DNA of 64,000 bases from Rhodanobacter sp. DHG33 (lineage in GTDB: Bacteria; Pseudomonadota; Gammaproteobacteria; Xanthomonadales; Rhodanobacteraceae): NCBI RefSeq assembly GCF_014843005.1, contig NZ_JACYXM010000005.1, forward strand, positions 1 to 64,000, read 5' to 3'. Of this stretch, positions 27,152 through 36,078 are shown piece by piece. The notes beneath the pieces are model-generated. The model was given only the letters and a program-made list of their open reading frames with translations, did no database searches and was not told where the DNA came from. The translations under genes and the position numbers were made by a program. Within the stretch, counting starts at the first letter, position 1, and each line of letters starts with the position of its first letter.

Positions 27152-27850
27152 TCAGCCGGGCAAGGCGGCGCGCGGCGGCAACGACCAGTCGATCGGCGCC
27201 TGCCCCTGGCTCTCCAGGTAGCGGTTGGCGGCGGAGAAATGCCCGCAGCCGAGGAAGCCGCGATGCGCCGACAGCGGCGAGGGATGCACGCTCTTCAGCA
27301 CGCAATGCCTGCGCGTATCGATGAGCTGGCCCTTGCGCTGGGCATAGCTGCCCCAGAGCATGAACACCAGGCCTTCGCGCTCGCGGTTGAGCGCGTCGAT
27401 GGCCGCGTCGGTGAAACCCTCCCAGCCCTTGCCCTGATGAGAGGCGGCCAGGCCGCGCTCCACCGTGAGCACGGCGTTGAGCAGCAGCACGCCGCGGTCG
27501 GCCCAGGGCGTGAGGCAGCTGTGGTCGGGCGGCGCGATGCCGAGATCGCGGTCGATTTCCTTGAAGATGTTCACCAGCGACGGCGGCGTCTGCACGCCCG
27601 GGCGTACCGAGAAGCACAGGCCATGCGCCTGGCCGGGACCGTGGTACGGGTCCTGCCCGAGGATCACCACGCGCACGGCATCGAACGGCGTGTGGTCGAA
27701 CGCGGCGAAGATCTCGGCCCCCTGTGGGTAGACCGCCTTGCCCGCGCGCTTTTCCGCGCGCAGGAATTCGGCCAGCGCCTGCATCTCGGGGCGCTGCAGG
27801 TAGGCGCCGATGCGCGCCTTCCACGAAGGTTCCAGCCGCACCTCGCTCAT
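27152..27850 (-). CDS. ung: Uracil-DNA glycosylase (family 1)
   Basis: Removes uracil from DNA to start base-excision repair. 232 aa (E. coli 229). The catalytic water-activating loop is GQDPYH with Asp67, and the DNA-intercalation loop [11 protein letters not shown] is intact. Its ATG overlaps the stop codon of the preceding double-receiver gene (ATGA, 27847-27850), so it is translationally coupled as the last gene of the ftsE-ftsX-regulator-ung operon. Confidence 0.97.
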   Translation of the reverse strand: MSEVRLEPSWKARIGAYLQRPEMQALAEFLRAEKRAGKAVYPQGAEIFAAFDHTPFDAVRVVILGQDPYHGPGQAHGLCFSVRPGVQTPPSLVNIFKEIDRDLGIAPPDHSCLTPWADRGVLLLNAVLTVERGLAASHQGKGWEGFTDAAIDALNREREGLVFMLWGSYAQRKGQLIDTRRHCVLKSVHPSPLSAHRGFLGCGHFSAANRYLESQGQAPIDWSLPPRAALPG

Positions 27851-28689
27851 GCGTCCGCACCGCGCTGGCGCAGGTGCCGCGCCACGCGCAGCTGGAACAG
27901 CAGCTTGGTGGTCAGCAGTTTTTCGTCCACCGGCTTTTCCACCAAGTCGTTGGCGCCCACCTTGATCAGCGCGGCCTGGTTGGCGGGATTCTCGTCGCCG
28001 GTCATCACCAGCACCGGCAAGCGTCCCTTGCCGTAGCCGAACTCGCCGCGGATACGCTCGAGCAGGTCGCCGCCGGTGAGCTCGCCCTTCAGGCTGACGT
28101 CGGTGAGCACTACATCGGCGCCCACCTCGCCGCGCACCCGGGCGGTTTCCAGCATCGCCAGCGCGTCCTCCACGCTGACCACGTGATGCACGGTGAGGCC
28201 GTATTTCTCCAGCATGCGGCGGGTGGCCAACGCCACCACGCGGCTGTCCTCCACGTACAGCACCTCGCCCTCGGCGCTGCCCTCGGGACGCACGTAGCCC
28301 CGGATGAATTCGGCCAGCGCCTGGAAGCCCAGCGACTTGTCGAAATAGTCGGTGACGTCCTCGCCCAGCGTGCGCCGATGCAGGCGGTCATCCACGTCGC
28401 CGGACACCACCACGATCGGCACGTAGGCCTGCGGGGTAGATTCGCGCACGAAGCGCGCCAGTTCCAGGCCGTCCATGTCGGGCAGGCGCAGCGCCACAGT
28501 GATGAAATCGAACACGCCTTCGCGGAGCAATTGCTGCGCCTCGCCGCCGCTGCCGCAGCCGACCACTTCCACGCCCGGCAACTCGGCCTGCAGCATGCGG
28601 GCCAGCAGCTGCCGCACCATGCGCGAACCATCGACCACCAGCACGCGCGGCTCGGTGCTGACCAGCCGATTGCTGAGACTCGTACTCAT
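27847..28689 (-). CDS. Tandem-receiver response regulator without output domain
   Basis: 280-aa cytoplasmic protein made of two receiver domains (about 14-132 and 141-272) and no recognisable DNA-binding or enzymatic output. The second receiver is canonical: acidic pocket ED at 147-148, phosphoacceptor Asp197 (LTDVSLKG) and Lys252. The first has Ala66 where the phosphoacceptor Asp belongs ([11 protein letters not shown]), only one acid in its pocket (VVDGS), but keeps the switch Ser96 and Lys118, so it looks like a pseudo-receiver. It starts 17 nt after ftsX and overlaps ung by 4 nt. This suggests a signalling or scaffold role tied to division or envelope, which is inference. Confidence 0.85.
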   Translation of the reverse strand: MSTSLSNRLVSTEPRVLVVDGSRMVRQLLARMLQAELPGVEVVGCGSGGEAQQLLREGVFDFITVALRLPDMDGLELARFVRESTPQAYVPIVVVSGDVDDRLHRRTLGEDVTDYFDKSLGFQALAEFIRGYVRPEGSAEGEVLYVEDSRVVALATRRMLEKYGLTVHHVVSVEDALAMLETARVRGEVGADVVLTDVSLKGELTGGDLLERIRGEFGYGKGRLPVLVMTGDENPANQAALIKVGANDLVEKPVDEKLLTTKLLFQLRVARHLRQRGADA

Positions 28690-28706
28690 GATCCCGACAT
28701 CACCGT

Positions 28707-29669
28707 TCAAACCGCCTTGCGCAATTGCCATGCGCTGACCAGCCGCGCCCCCAGCCAGCCCAGCACCGCAGCGGCCACAGGGGTCGCCAGCAGCAGCCAC
28801 AGCGGCAGGCCATCGATGTGCAGCTTGCCATCATAGGCCTGGCTCAATTGAGCAACCGGTTCGCTCAGCGCGAATTCGATCGCCAGCGCCAGCAGCGCAG
28901 CGAGGATGCCGCTGAACAGGCCGTACCAGATGCCGGCATAGAGGTAGGGCCGGCGCACGAAGGCGCCGCTGGCCCCTACCAGCAGCAACACACCGATTTC
29001 CTCGCTGCGGCTGGCGATGTCCACCCGCACCGTGTTTCCTACGACCAGCAGGGCGGCCAACGCCAGCATCAGCGCCAACGCCAGCACCACGCGGTCGCCG
29101 ACGCCGAGCAGCGCGTCCAGCCGTTGCCGCCAGGTGCCGCTGTCCTGCACCTGGGCCACGCTGCGCATGTCGTGCAGGTCGCTCACCAGCCGCCCCACCG
29201 TGGATGCGTCGAGGCCGGGCTTGGGCTGCACCATCAGAACGTAGGGCAGCGGGTTCTGGTCCAGCGCGTCCAGCGCACCGGAGAAACCCTGCATCTTCGC
29301 CAGTTCGTCCAGCCCCTGCTGCGGCGTCTTCACCGTCACGGCATCCACGTCGGAACGCTCGCCCAGCTGCTTCGCCAGCAGTTGCGCCTGCGATTCGCCC
29401 TGGTCGGGCTGCAGGAACACGTTGATCGCCTGATCCTGCCCCAGCGCCCGGCCCATCTGCTGCACGTTGCCCAGCAGCAGGTAGAAGGCCAGCGGCAGCG
29501 CCAGCGCCAGGCCCATCACCGCGATGGTGAGCAGGCTGCCCAGCGGACGCGCGGCGAGCCGGCGCAAGCTGTCCGCGGCGCTCCAGCCATGGTGCTCGCG
29601 CCAGCTGGATACCCGGCGGGTATGGGTGGGTTCGCTGCGCGGCGGCGCGGTAGCGGCTTCCGTGTTCAT
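28707..29669 (-). CDS. ftsX: Cell division protein FtsX
   Basis: Integral membrane partner of FtsE; the FtsEX complex controls septal peptidoglycan hydrolases at the divisome. 320 aa (E. coli 352). Four membrane helices: one near 45-68, then three in the C-terminal half (about 195-315), with a periplasmic extracellular-loop domain between helices 1 and 2 (about 70-190). The N-terminal cytoplasmic stretch is Pro/Thr/Arg-rich. The ATG at 29669 lies two bases after the ftsE stop (TGAGCATG), indicating coupling. Confidence 0.93.
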   Translation of the reverse strand: MNTEAATAPPRSEPTHTRRVSSWREHHGWSAADSLRRLAARPLGSLLTIAVMGLALALPLAFYLLLGNVQQMGRALGQDQAINVFLQPDQGESQAQLLAKQLGERSDVDAVTVKTPQQGLDELAKMQGFSGALDALDQNPLPYVLMVQPKPGLDASTVGRLVSDLHDMRSVAQVQDSGTWRQRLDALLGVGDRVVLALALMLALAALLVVGNTVRVDIASRSEEIGVLLLVGASGAFVRRPYLYAGIWYGLFSGILAALLALAIEFALSEPVAQLSQAYDGKLHIDGLPLWLLLATPVAAAVLGWLGARLVSAWQLRKAV

Positions 29670-29671
29670 GC

Positions 29672-30349
29672 TCACAGCACCTCCTCGGCGGCGAGGTCGG
29701 CCACCAGGCGGCCGTGGTCGAGCACCACCACGCGCTTGCGCATGCGCTTGATCAGCGGCAGGTCGTGGCTGGCGATCAGCACCGTAGCGCCCACCTGCTG
29801 GAATTCGGCGAACAGGCCCATGATCTCCAGCGCGAGCTGCGGATCGAGATTGCCGGTGGGTTCGTCGGCGATCAGCAGCGAAGGCCGACCCACGATGGCG
29901 CGGGCGATGCCCACGCGCTGCTGCTCGCCGGTGGACAGCGTGGCGGGCAATTGGCGCTCGTAGGAAAGCAGCCCCACCTTCTCCAGCGCCGCACGCACCC
30001 GCCGCGCACGCTCCTGGCGCGAGATGCCGACGATGGTCAGCGGCAGCTCGACGTTGGCGAACACCGTGCGATCCATCAGCAGGCGATGGTTCTGGAACAC
30101 CATGCCGATGCGCTGGCGCAGCTTGGGTATGCCGCGACCGCGCACCTTGGCGAGGTTCTGCCCGTCCACCGTGATCATGCCGTGGCTGGGCCGCTCGATC
30201 ACGCCGAGCAACTTGAGCAGCGTGCTCTTGCCCGCGCCGGAATGGCCGGTCACGAAGGCCATCTCGCCCGTGGGCACGGTGAAGGAAAGCTGCGAAAGGG
30301 CCTCGTGGCCGCCCGCGTAATGCTTGCTCACCTGATCGAACTGGATCAC
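29672..30349 (-). CDS. ftsE: Cell division ATP-binding protein FtsE
   Basis: ABC ATPase that powers FtsX, 225 aa (E. coli 222). Walker A GHSGAGKST, signature LSTGEQQR and Walker B LLIADEPTGNLDP are present. The start is a GTG at 30349: GGGGA lies about 6 nt upstream and the product then begins VIQFDQVSKHY, matching E. coli MIRFEHVSKAY. The ATG at 30424 would add 25 basic residues. First gene of the ftsE-ftsX-regulator-ung operon. Confidence 0.95.
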   Translation of the reverse strand: MIQFDQVSKHYAGGHEALSQLSFTVPTGEMAFVTGHSGAGKSTLLKLLGVIERPSHGMITVDGQNLAKVRGRGIPKLRQRIGMVFQNHRLLMDRTVFANVELPLTIVGISRQERARRVRAALEKVGLLSYERQLPATLSTGEQQRVGIARAIVGRPSLLIADEPTGNLDPQLALEIMGLFAEFQQVGATVLIASHDLPLIKRMRKRVVVLDHGRLVADLAAEEVL

Positions 30350-30464
30350 TGCGCGTCCCCGCCGCCTGTCGTAACGCCGACAAGGATAAGGGATGCGGCG
30401 CGCAAGGTCGCGCCGCATGCGCAAACGCGAGCAGTCGCCGGTTCAGCCCCGGCGACGGGCCCGG

Positions 30465-32177
30465 TCAGCGTCCGGTGAACAGGCGCGTCAGGCGGCGGAA
30501 CAGGCTGGGCTTGTTCGGATGCGCGGATTCGCCGGCGGTGGCAGCGACCTGCCGCGAGGGGCGACCCGCTTCCGCGTTCTCGCGCGGCGGGCGACGCTCG
30601 CCACGCGGCGGGCGGCCGCCCTCGGCGGATGCCTGCTGTGAATGGCCCTGCACGGCGTTGGCCGCCACGTCGCCACCCTCGCGACGGCGATTGCGACCGC
30701 CACGACGGCGGCGGCGCTTGTGTTCGCCCTCGCCCGCGGCACCGGCGGTCTCGCCGTTCGCCACCGGCCTGGCAGGCGCTGTGGCCTGGGCGTCGGTCGC
30801 TTCGGTGCGTTCGACGCGCGGCGCACGTGGCGGCCGCGACTCCTGCGAACGGCCTTCGCGCGAGCCGCCCTCGCCAGCACGACCGCCGCGGCGCGGGCGC
30901 CCGGCCTTCTTGTCGTCGTGGCGCGGCTCCACGCGGTCGCCGAACGCTGCGCTGTCGGCGGCGGCATTCGCGGCGAATTCGGGGTCGACGTCGCGCGGCT
31001 TCGGCATCACCAGCAACTCCGGTTCGATGGCCGCCACCGGGATGCTCTGGCCGATGTAGGTCTCGATGTCCGGCAGGCTCATCGCGTACAGGTCGCAGGC
31101 GAAGCTGATCGCATCGCCCTCGGCGCCGAGGCGCGCCGTGCGGCCGATGCGGTGCACGTAATCCTCCGCGTCCTGCGGCAGGTCGTAGTTGAAGACATGG
31201 CTGACCGCGGGGATATGCAGGCCGCGCGCGGCCACGTCGGTGGCGACCAGGATGTCGAGCTGGCCGTCCTGGAAACGCTGCAGCAGCTTCTGGCGCTTGA
31301 GCTGCGGCACGTCGCCGGAGATGGCGCCGACGCGGCAGCCGTGCCGCTTCACGCGGTCGGTGACGCGCTCGGCCGCGGCCTTGGTGTTGACGAAGATGAT
31401 GCTGCGCTTGGGCTGGTGCTTGTCGATCAGGTTCAGGAGCAGCGGCAGCTTCTCCTCCTTGGCCGGGAAGTACACCACCTGGCGCACCTTGTCGGCGGTG
31501 ACGTTGTCGCTCTCCACCACCAGCTTCTCGGCGTTGTGCATGTGCTCGTAGGCCAGCTCCAGCACGCGGTGGCTGAGCGTGGCGGAGAACAGCAGCACCT
31601 GGCGCTGCTCGCGCGCCGGCAGGCGGCGGAAGATGTAGCGCACGTCCTTGATGAAGCCGAGGTCGAACATGCGGTCGGCCTCGTCGATCACCATCACCTC
31701 TACACCGTTGAAGCCGAACACCTGCTGCTTGTAGTAGTCGAGCAGGCGGCCCGGAGTGGCGATGATGATGTCGCAGCCGTCATGCAGCTGCTGGCGCTGC
31801 TTGTCGTAGTCCACGCCGCCGTAGATCAGGGCGGTCTTGAGGCCGGTGTGGCGGCCGATGTTGCGGGCGTCCTTGTCGATCTGGATCGCCAGCTCGCGGG
31901 TGGGCGCGATCACCAGGGCGCGCGGATCGCTGTCCTTGCGCTCGGCCACGGCCGGCGTGGTGAGCAGGCGGTTCATCAGCGCGACGAGGAAGGCGCAGGT
32001 CTTGCCGGTGCCGGTCTGCGCCTGGCCGGCGACGTCGCGGCCGGTGAGCGCCACCGGCAGGGTCAGTTCCTGGATCGGCGTGCAGCGGGTGAAGCCGGCC
32101 TCGGCCAGGCCTTGCTGCAGCAATGGGTGGAGGTCGAAATTGGTATAGAAGGTATCGGTGAGTACGGTTTGCGACAT
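30465..32177 (-). CDS. rhlB: DEAD-box ATP-dependent RNA helicase RhlB
   Basis: RNA-unwinding ATPase; in E. coli RhlB works in the RNA degradosome with RNase E. 570 aa, longer than E. coli RhlB (421) because of a C-terminal tail of about 150 residues rich in Arg, Gly, Pro and Glu. Core motifs: Q motif, [42 protein letters not shown] and [10 protein letters not shown]. The basic tail probably binds RNA or partners. The start at 32177 has no good ribosome-binding site but matches the family start. Divergent from trxA-rho, the conserved gammaproteobacterial arrangement. Confidence 0.93.
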   Translation of the reverse strand: MSQTVLTDTFYTNFDLHPLLQQGLAEAGFTRCTPIQELTLPVALTGRDVAGQAQTGTGKTCAFLVALMNRLLTTPAVAERKDSDPRALVIAPTRELAIQIDKDARNIGRHTGLKTALIYGGVDYDKQRQQLHDGCDIIIATPGRLLDYYKQQVFGFNGVEVMVIDEADRMFDLGFIKDVRYIFRRLPAREQRQVLLFSATLSHRVLELAYEHMHNAEKLVVESDNVTADKVRQVVYFPAKEEKLPLLLNLIDKHQPKRSIIFVNTKAAAERVTDRVKRHGCRVGAISGDVPQLKRQKLLQRFQDGQLDILVATDVAARGLHIPAVSHVFNYDLPQDAEDYVHRIGRTARLGAEGDAISFACDLYAMSLPDIETYIGQSIPVAAIEPELLVMPKPRDVDPEFAANAAADSAAFGDRVEPRHDDKKAGRPRRGGRAGEGGSREGRSQESRPPRAPRVERTEATDAQATAPARPVANGETAGAAGEGEHKRRRRRGGRNRRREGGDVAANAVQGHSQQASAEGGRPPRGERRPPRENAEAGRPSRQVAATAGESAHPNKPSLFRRLTRLFTGR

Positions 32178-32313
32178 GGATAGGGAAAGCCAGTGGGATG
32201 CGGGCGCAGGCGTGGGCCGGCCCGGCTCCGGTCGCGGGAGGCGCGTGCGGAGCGGTTGGATGTGCGGCGCGTGGCGCCGGGCGGTGGGGCGACGCAACCG
32301 GCAGCCCCGCTGG

Positions 32314-32370
32314 CATAGGCGAAAGGACTCGACGACCCCGGGTGCAAACGCCCGAATCGTCTCGCCTATG
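32314..32370 (-). promoter_or_regulatory. Structured inverted repeat in probable rhlB leader
   Basis: CATAGGCGA (32314-32322) and TCGCCTATG (32362-32370) can pair around a 39-nt interval, which itself contains GACGA/TCGTC and CGGG/CCCG pairs. On the minus strand this would fold in the untranslated leader of rhlB. Confidence 0.35.
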
Positions 32371-32394
32371 TCAACGGAACTGTCCGCTGCTGCC

Positions 32395-32433
32395 CTTGAA
32401 TCGCTTGAATCGCGCCCCGAGTTACGTTGCAAT
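32395..32433 (+). promoter_or_regulatory. Candidate trxA promoter(s), sigma 70 and possible sigma 32
   Basis: TTGAAT (32405-32410) and TGCAAT (32428-32433) are 17 bp apart, each 4 of 6 to the sigma-70 consensus. In the same place CTTGAA (32395-32400) is followed after 14 bp by CCCCGAGT (32415), which resembles the sigma-32 pattern CTTGAA-N14-CCCCATnT. The leader to the trxA start would be about 120-140 nt. Confidence 0.35.
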
Positions 32434-32562
32434 GAGGCACCCGGCCGCAATGGCCAGACCCCTCTTTCCCGGTTCGACCCGCGCTTCTTGGGCGCCCCAG
32501 TGTAGCCGATGCAGGCCGTGCGGTCGCCGAACCTTCCTTCCTCCCTTCTTTCGGAGACCCCG

Positions 32563-32889
32563 GTGAGCGACCTGATTACCCATGTGAGCGACGACGCCTT
32601 CGAGCAGGAAGTGCTGAAGTCCGATACCCCCGTGCTGCTGGACTTCTGGGCCGAATGGTGCGGCCCGTGCAAGGCCATCGCCCCCATCCTCGACGAGCTG
32701 GCTACCCAGTACCAGGGCAAGCTGCGCATCGCCAAGATCAACATCGACCACAACCAGAAGACCCCCCGCACCTACGGCGTGCGCGGCATCCCCACCCTGA
32801 TGGTATTCAAGAACGGCAAGGTCGAGGCCACCCAGATCGGCGCCGTGAGCAAGGGCCAGTTGGCCCAGATGATCGACAAGGCGATCTGA
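32563..32889 (+). CDS. trxA: Thioredoxin 1
   Basis: Small cytoplasmic disulfide reductase, 108 aa. Active site WCGPC with Cys33 and Cys36, and the cis-proline in RGIPTLMVF. The start is a GTG at 32563 with GGAG 6 nt upstream; an in-frame ATG at 32509 would add 18 residues not found in thioredoxins. Upstream of rho on the same strand, as in E. coli. Confidence 0.97.
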   Translation: MSDLITHVSDDAFEQEVLKSDTPVLLDFWAEWCGPCKAIAPILDELATQYQGKLRIAKINIDHNQKTPRTYGVRGIPTLMVFKNGKVEATQIGAVSKGQLAQMIDKAI

Positions 32890-32921
32890 TCGCCGTTTCA
32901 TCACCCGCCGCCGTACACCGC

Positions 32922-32951
32922 TTTACGGCTACGCGCGGCGGGTGCTAGATT
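32922..32951 (+). promoter_or_regulatory. Candidate rho promoter
   Basis: TTTACG (32922-32927), an 18-bp spacer, then TAGATT (32946-32951), preceded by TG one base away (TGCTAGATT, an extended -10). It lies about 100 bp upstream of the rho start and would give a leader of roughly 95 nt. Confidence 0.4.
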
Positions 32952-32964
32952 CCGCGCGTCCGTC

Positions 32965-33047
32965 GGGAATCCTCCTGATTCCCCCTGCGCCCTTCAATGG
33001 CGCGACGCACACTTCCCTCCTGTTTCCAACGGCGCCCCGCGAGGATT
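32965..33047 (+). promoter_or_regulatory. rho leader hairpin with anti-Shine-Dalgarno segment
   Basis: GGGAATC (32965-32971) and GATTCCC (32977-32983) form a perfect 7-bp stem with a CTCCT loop. The segment AATCCTC (32968-32974), inside this hairpin, is fully complementary to GAGGATT (33041-33047), which contains the rho ribosome-binding site. The two pairings exclude each other. Confidence 0.35.
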
Positions 33048-33051
33048 GCCC

Positions 33052-34749
33052 GTGTCCGATACCGATAGCACCACCCCGAACGACGCCAGCGGCGCCGAGA
33101 CCTCGACCGAGTCGCGTCCGCGCGCACCGCGTCGCCAGCCGCGCGGCGCCAAGCCTGCCGGCGAAGCGCCGTCTGCAAGCCCCAGCGCAGCGCCGCCCGA
33201 AGCTCCGGCTCCTGCCCCGAGCCCGGCTCCCGCCGCCGCACCGGCCAGCGACCCCGCCGCTTCCGCCACGCCCGAGGCGCGCGAAGGCGGCCAGTCGCAG
33301 AACCCGCAGCAGGGCCAGAACAACCGCAACGACCGCGAGGGCCGCGGCCGTCGTCGCCGCCATGAACGCAACCAGCAGCGCCAGCAGCAGGGCGGCAGTG
33401 GCGGCGGCAACAACAATCCGCGCTACAACAACCCGCACGGCCTGCCGGTGGACGACGACAACGCCGACCCGGGCGCGGACGACCGCCTGATCAACCTCAC
33501 CGAGCTGAAGCGCATGAAGGCGCCGCAGCTGCTGGCCTACGCCGAGTCGCTGGGCATCCGCGAAGGCGTGGCGCGCGCGCGCCGCCAGGACGTGATCTTC
33601 TCCATCCTCAAGGCGCACGCCCGTTCCGGCGGCGGCATCTGGGCGGAAGGCGTGCTGGAAATCCTGCAGGACGGCTTCGGCTTCCTGCGCTCGGCCGACG
33701 AAAGCTACCTGGCCGGCCCCGACGACATCTACGTCAGCCCCAGCCAGATCCGCCGCTTCAATCTGCGCAACGGCGACTACATCACCGGGCGCGTGCGCCA
33801 CCCCAAGGAAGGCGAGCGCTACTTCGCGATGCTGCGCGTGGACGACATCAACGGCGATCCGCCGGAGGCGTCCAAGAACAAGATGCTGTTCGAGAACCTC
33901 ACCCCGCTGTTCCCGCGCAAGGCATTCAAGCTGGAGCGCGGCAACGGTTCGAGCGAGGACATCACCGGCCGCATCTTGGACCTGGTAGCGCCGATCGGCC
34001 GCGGCCAGCGCGGCCTCATCGTCTCGCAGCCGAAGTCCGGCAAGACGATGATGCTGCAGAACATCGCGCAGGCGATCCAGTACAACCATCCCGACGCCCA
34101 CCTGATCATCCTGCTGGTGGACGAGCGTCCGGAGGAAGTGACCGAAATCGCCCGCACCGTGCGCGCCGAGGTCATCTCATCCACCTTCGACGAACCCGCC
34201 GTGCGCCACGTGCAGGTCGCCGAGATGGTGATCGAGCGCGCCAAACGCCTGGTCGAGCACAAGCGCGACGTGGTGATCCTGCTCGACTCGATCACCCGCC
34301 TCGCCCGCGCCTACAACACCGTGGTGCCCAGCTCCGGCAAGGTGCTCACCGGCGGCGTGGACGCCAACGCGCTGCAGCGGCCGAAGCGCTTCTTCGGCGC
34401 CGCGCGCAACGTGGAGGAAGGCGGCAGCCTCACCATCATCGCCACCGCGCTGATCGACACCGGCAGCAAGATGGACGAGGTGATCTACGAGGAATTCAAG
34501 GGCACCGGCAACATGGAAGTGCACCTGTCCCGCCGCATCTCCGAGAAGCGCGTCTACCCCGCCATCGACATCAACCGTTCCGGCACCCGCCGCGAGGACC
34601 TGCTGATCGAGCCGGACATGCTGGCCAAGATCTGGATCCTGCGGAAGCTGCTGCACCCGATGGACGAGCTGGCCGCGATGGAGTTCATGCTCGACAAGAT
34701 GAAGAACACCAAGTCCAACGACGAGTTCTTCAATTCGATGAAGCGCTGA
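33052..34749 (+). CDS. rho: Transcription termination factor Rho with long disordered N-terminus
   Basis: Hexameric RNA-dependent ATPase and helicase that ends transcription at rut sites. 565 aa against 419 in E. coli. The difference is a low-complexity N-terminal extension of about 146 residues: first Ala/Pro-rich (about 25-75), then Gln/Asn/Arg-rich with RGRRRRH (about 80-125). The canonical protein then begins at NLTELKR (about 148), with the cold-shock RNA-binding domain, P-loop PKSGKT (327-332) and Q/R loops intact. GTG start at 33052: GAGGA 6 nt upstream; the TTG at 33046 overlaps that spacing. A strong intrinsic terminator follows. Confidence 0.96.
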   Translation: MSDTDSTTPNDASGAETSTESRPRAPRRQPRGAKPAGEAPSASPSAAPPEAPAPAPSPAPAAAPASDPAASATPEAREGGQSQNPQQGQNNRNDREGRGRRRRHERNQQRQQQGGSGGGNNNPRYNNPHGLPVDDDNADPGADDRLINLTELKRMKAPQLLAYAESLGIREGVARARRQDVIFSILKAHARSGGGIWAEGVLEILQDGFGFLRSADESYLAGPDDIYVSPSQIRRFNLRNGDYITGRVRHPKEGERYFAMLRVDDINGDPPEASKNKMLFENLTPLFPRKAFKLERGNGSSEDITGRILDLVAPIGRGQRGLIVSQPKSGKTMMLQNIAQAIQYNHPDAHLIILLVDERPEEVTEIARTVRAEVISSTFDEPAVRHVQVAEMVIERAKRLVEHKRDVVILLDSITRLARAYNTVVPSSGKVLTGGVDANALQRPKRFFGAARNVEEGGSLTIIATALIDTGSKMDEVIYEEFKGTGNMEVHLSRRISEKRVYPAIDINRSGTRREDLLIEPDMLAKIWILRKLLHPMDELAAMEFMLDKMKNTKSNDEFFNSMKR

Positions 34750-34767
34750 TCCGCTTCGATGGAACAG

Positions 34768-34801
34768 GAACAGGCCGGCACATGCCGGCCTGTTCGTTTT
34801 T
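34768..34801 (+). terminator. Intrinsic terminator of rho
   Basis: A perfect 13-bp stem (34768-34780 / 34783-34795) separated by CA is followed by GTTTTTG, 18 nt after the rho stop codon. It is a textbook rho-independent terminator. Confidence 0.88.
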
Positions 34802-34877
34802 GCGGCCGCCCACGCGTCGCAGCGAGGCATTTGCCGTGTGCTAACGTGGCCCGACCCAACCCTCCCAAGGCGACGGC

Positions 34878-35963
34878 ATGCGACAGTTTCAGCGGTTCCT
34901 GCTGTGTGTTGTGTTGCTTGCGTCTGCCGGCACGGTTGTTCCAGCTGCATCCGCCACCGACACCCCGCCGTACACCCATACCGGCACGCTCCAGGGCGCC
35001 CCTTATCGCATTGACGTCCCTGCGAGCTGGAACGGCGACCTGGTCATGCTGATGCACGGCTACGTGCCGGCAGGGGCGCCACGGGCGACGCCGATGAAGC
35101 CGGCCGACGAAACGGCCATCTTCCTCAAGCAAGGCTATGCGGTCGCGCAAAGCGCCTACGCGTCGCAGGGATGGGCGGTGGGCGATGCCATCGCCGACAA
35201 CGAGCGGCTTCGCCAGTTCGTCGAGCGCAGCATCGGACGCCCGCACCGCACGTACCTGGTGGGGTTTTCGCTGGGTGCCCTCGAAGGGGCGGCGAGCCTC
35301 GAACGCCATCCGCACACCTATGCGGGCGCACTGTTCATGTGCGGCGCGACGGTCTCCACGCCCGAATTGATTTCGCGCGGCTCGCTGACGCCGCTGGTTG
35401 CCTTTGATGCGCTGATTCCCGGCGTGTTGCCGGATCTGGCCGCCCCGGACTCGCCCGCGTTCGTGCCGCCCGCAGTATTCGCGCAGGCGCTGAAGGCGCA
35501 TCCGGAACAGGCCGCCATCCTGGAGCGGCGCCTGGAGGAGACTCCCGAGTCGCTGCCCACGCTGTCGCTCTACTACATGGTGCTGCGCGAACTGGAACGG
35601 CGTGCCGGCGGCATGCCCGTGGACAACCGCAAGACCGTCTACCAGGGTTTTGGCGACGACACGGCCTTCAATCGGCGCGTACACCGCTACGCCGCGCCGC
35701 CCGCGGCGCTGGCCTATGCCCGCCGCAATGTCACCCTCACCGGCCGGATCGATGCGCCGGTGGTGATGGAGTGGAACGCCTTTGATCAAACGATTCCCGC
35801 GCGGCTCCATGGCATCTACCCGGACCAGGTACGCGCGGCCGGCAATGCCCGTCTTTTGACCGTGCTCACACCCACCGGCCAGGGGCACTGCGCCTTCACC
35901 GACGCAGAGATCGGCAAGGCGTTTGGCACGCTGACAACCAACGTGGCGGCTGCAGGGCGCTGA
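34878..35963 (+). CDS. Secreted alpha/beta hydrolase
   Basis: 361-aa exported hydrolase. The N-terminal signal peptide ends around SASA (residue 26). Alpha/beta-hydrolase features are the oxyanion segment LMHGY (58-62), nucleophile elbow GFSLG with Ser131, and a late His337 in GQGHCAF. The catalytic acid could not be placed. A substrate is not predictable; esterase or peptidase activity is possible. AAGG lies 7 nt upstream of the ATG, and a TGCTAACGT extended -10-like element lies at about 34839-34847. The gene lies between rho and a scar copied from the rho 3' end, which suggests it was inserted or rearranged into this locus. Confidence 0.75.
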   Translation: MRQFQRFLLCVVLLASAGTVVPAASATDTPPYTHTGTLQGAPYRIDVPASWNGDLVMLMHGYVPAGAPRATPMKPADETAIFLKQGYAVAQSAYASQGWAVGDAIADNERLRQFVERSIGRPHRTYLVGFSLGALEGAASLERHPHTYAGALFMCGATVSTPELISRGSLTPLVAFDALIPGVLPDLAAPDSPAFVPPAVFAQALKAHPEQAAILERRLEETPESLPTLSLYYMVLRELERRAGGMPVDNRKTVYQGFGDDTAFNRRVHRYAAPPAALAYARRNVTLTGRIDAPVVMEWNAFDQTIPARLHGIYPDQVRAAGNARLLTVLTPTGQGHCAFTDAEIGKAFGTLTTNVAAAGR

Positions 35964-35972
35964 GCTGCGCTG

Positions 35973-36024
35973 GGGCATGCCGGCCAAGACCTGGATCCTG
36001 CGAAAACTGCGGCATCCGCCATAG
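35973..36024 (+). pseudogene. Scar duplicated from the 3' part of rho
   Basis: Positions 35973-36018 match 34614-34659 inside rho at 39 of 46 bases without gaps. The copied frame reads MPAKTWILRKLRHPP then TAG, against [14 protein letters not shown] in Rho. Three of the differences are synonymous. It has no ribosome-binding site and no further Rho sequence on either side, so it is a decayed duplicate fragment. Confidence 0.75.
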
Positions 36025-36078
36025 CTAGTGTTTGCAAAGACCGAAATCCAACTCTTCAATCCGACGAGGAAACACGAA

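Larger units (their letters stand above)
32178..32562. other. rhlB-trxA divergent intergenic region
   Basis: About 385 bases with no supported gene. It should hold the promoters of both rhlB (minus) and trxA (plus). It contains a 9-bp inverted repeat with nested stems (32314-32370) that would be in the rhlB leader, and two tandem CTTGAATCG copies near 32395-32412 that fit trxA promoter elements. Confidence 0.55.

Noticed and set aside
32465-32482. tRNA T-arm-like GGTTCGACCC in the rhlB-trxA region
   Set aside because: No matching acceptor, D or anticodon stems around it, and no CCA-adjacent pairing.
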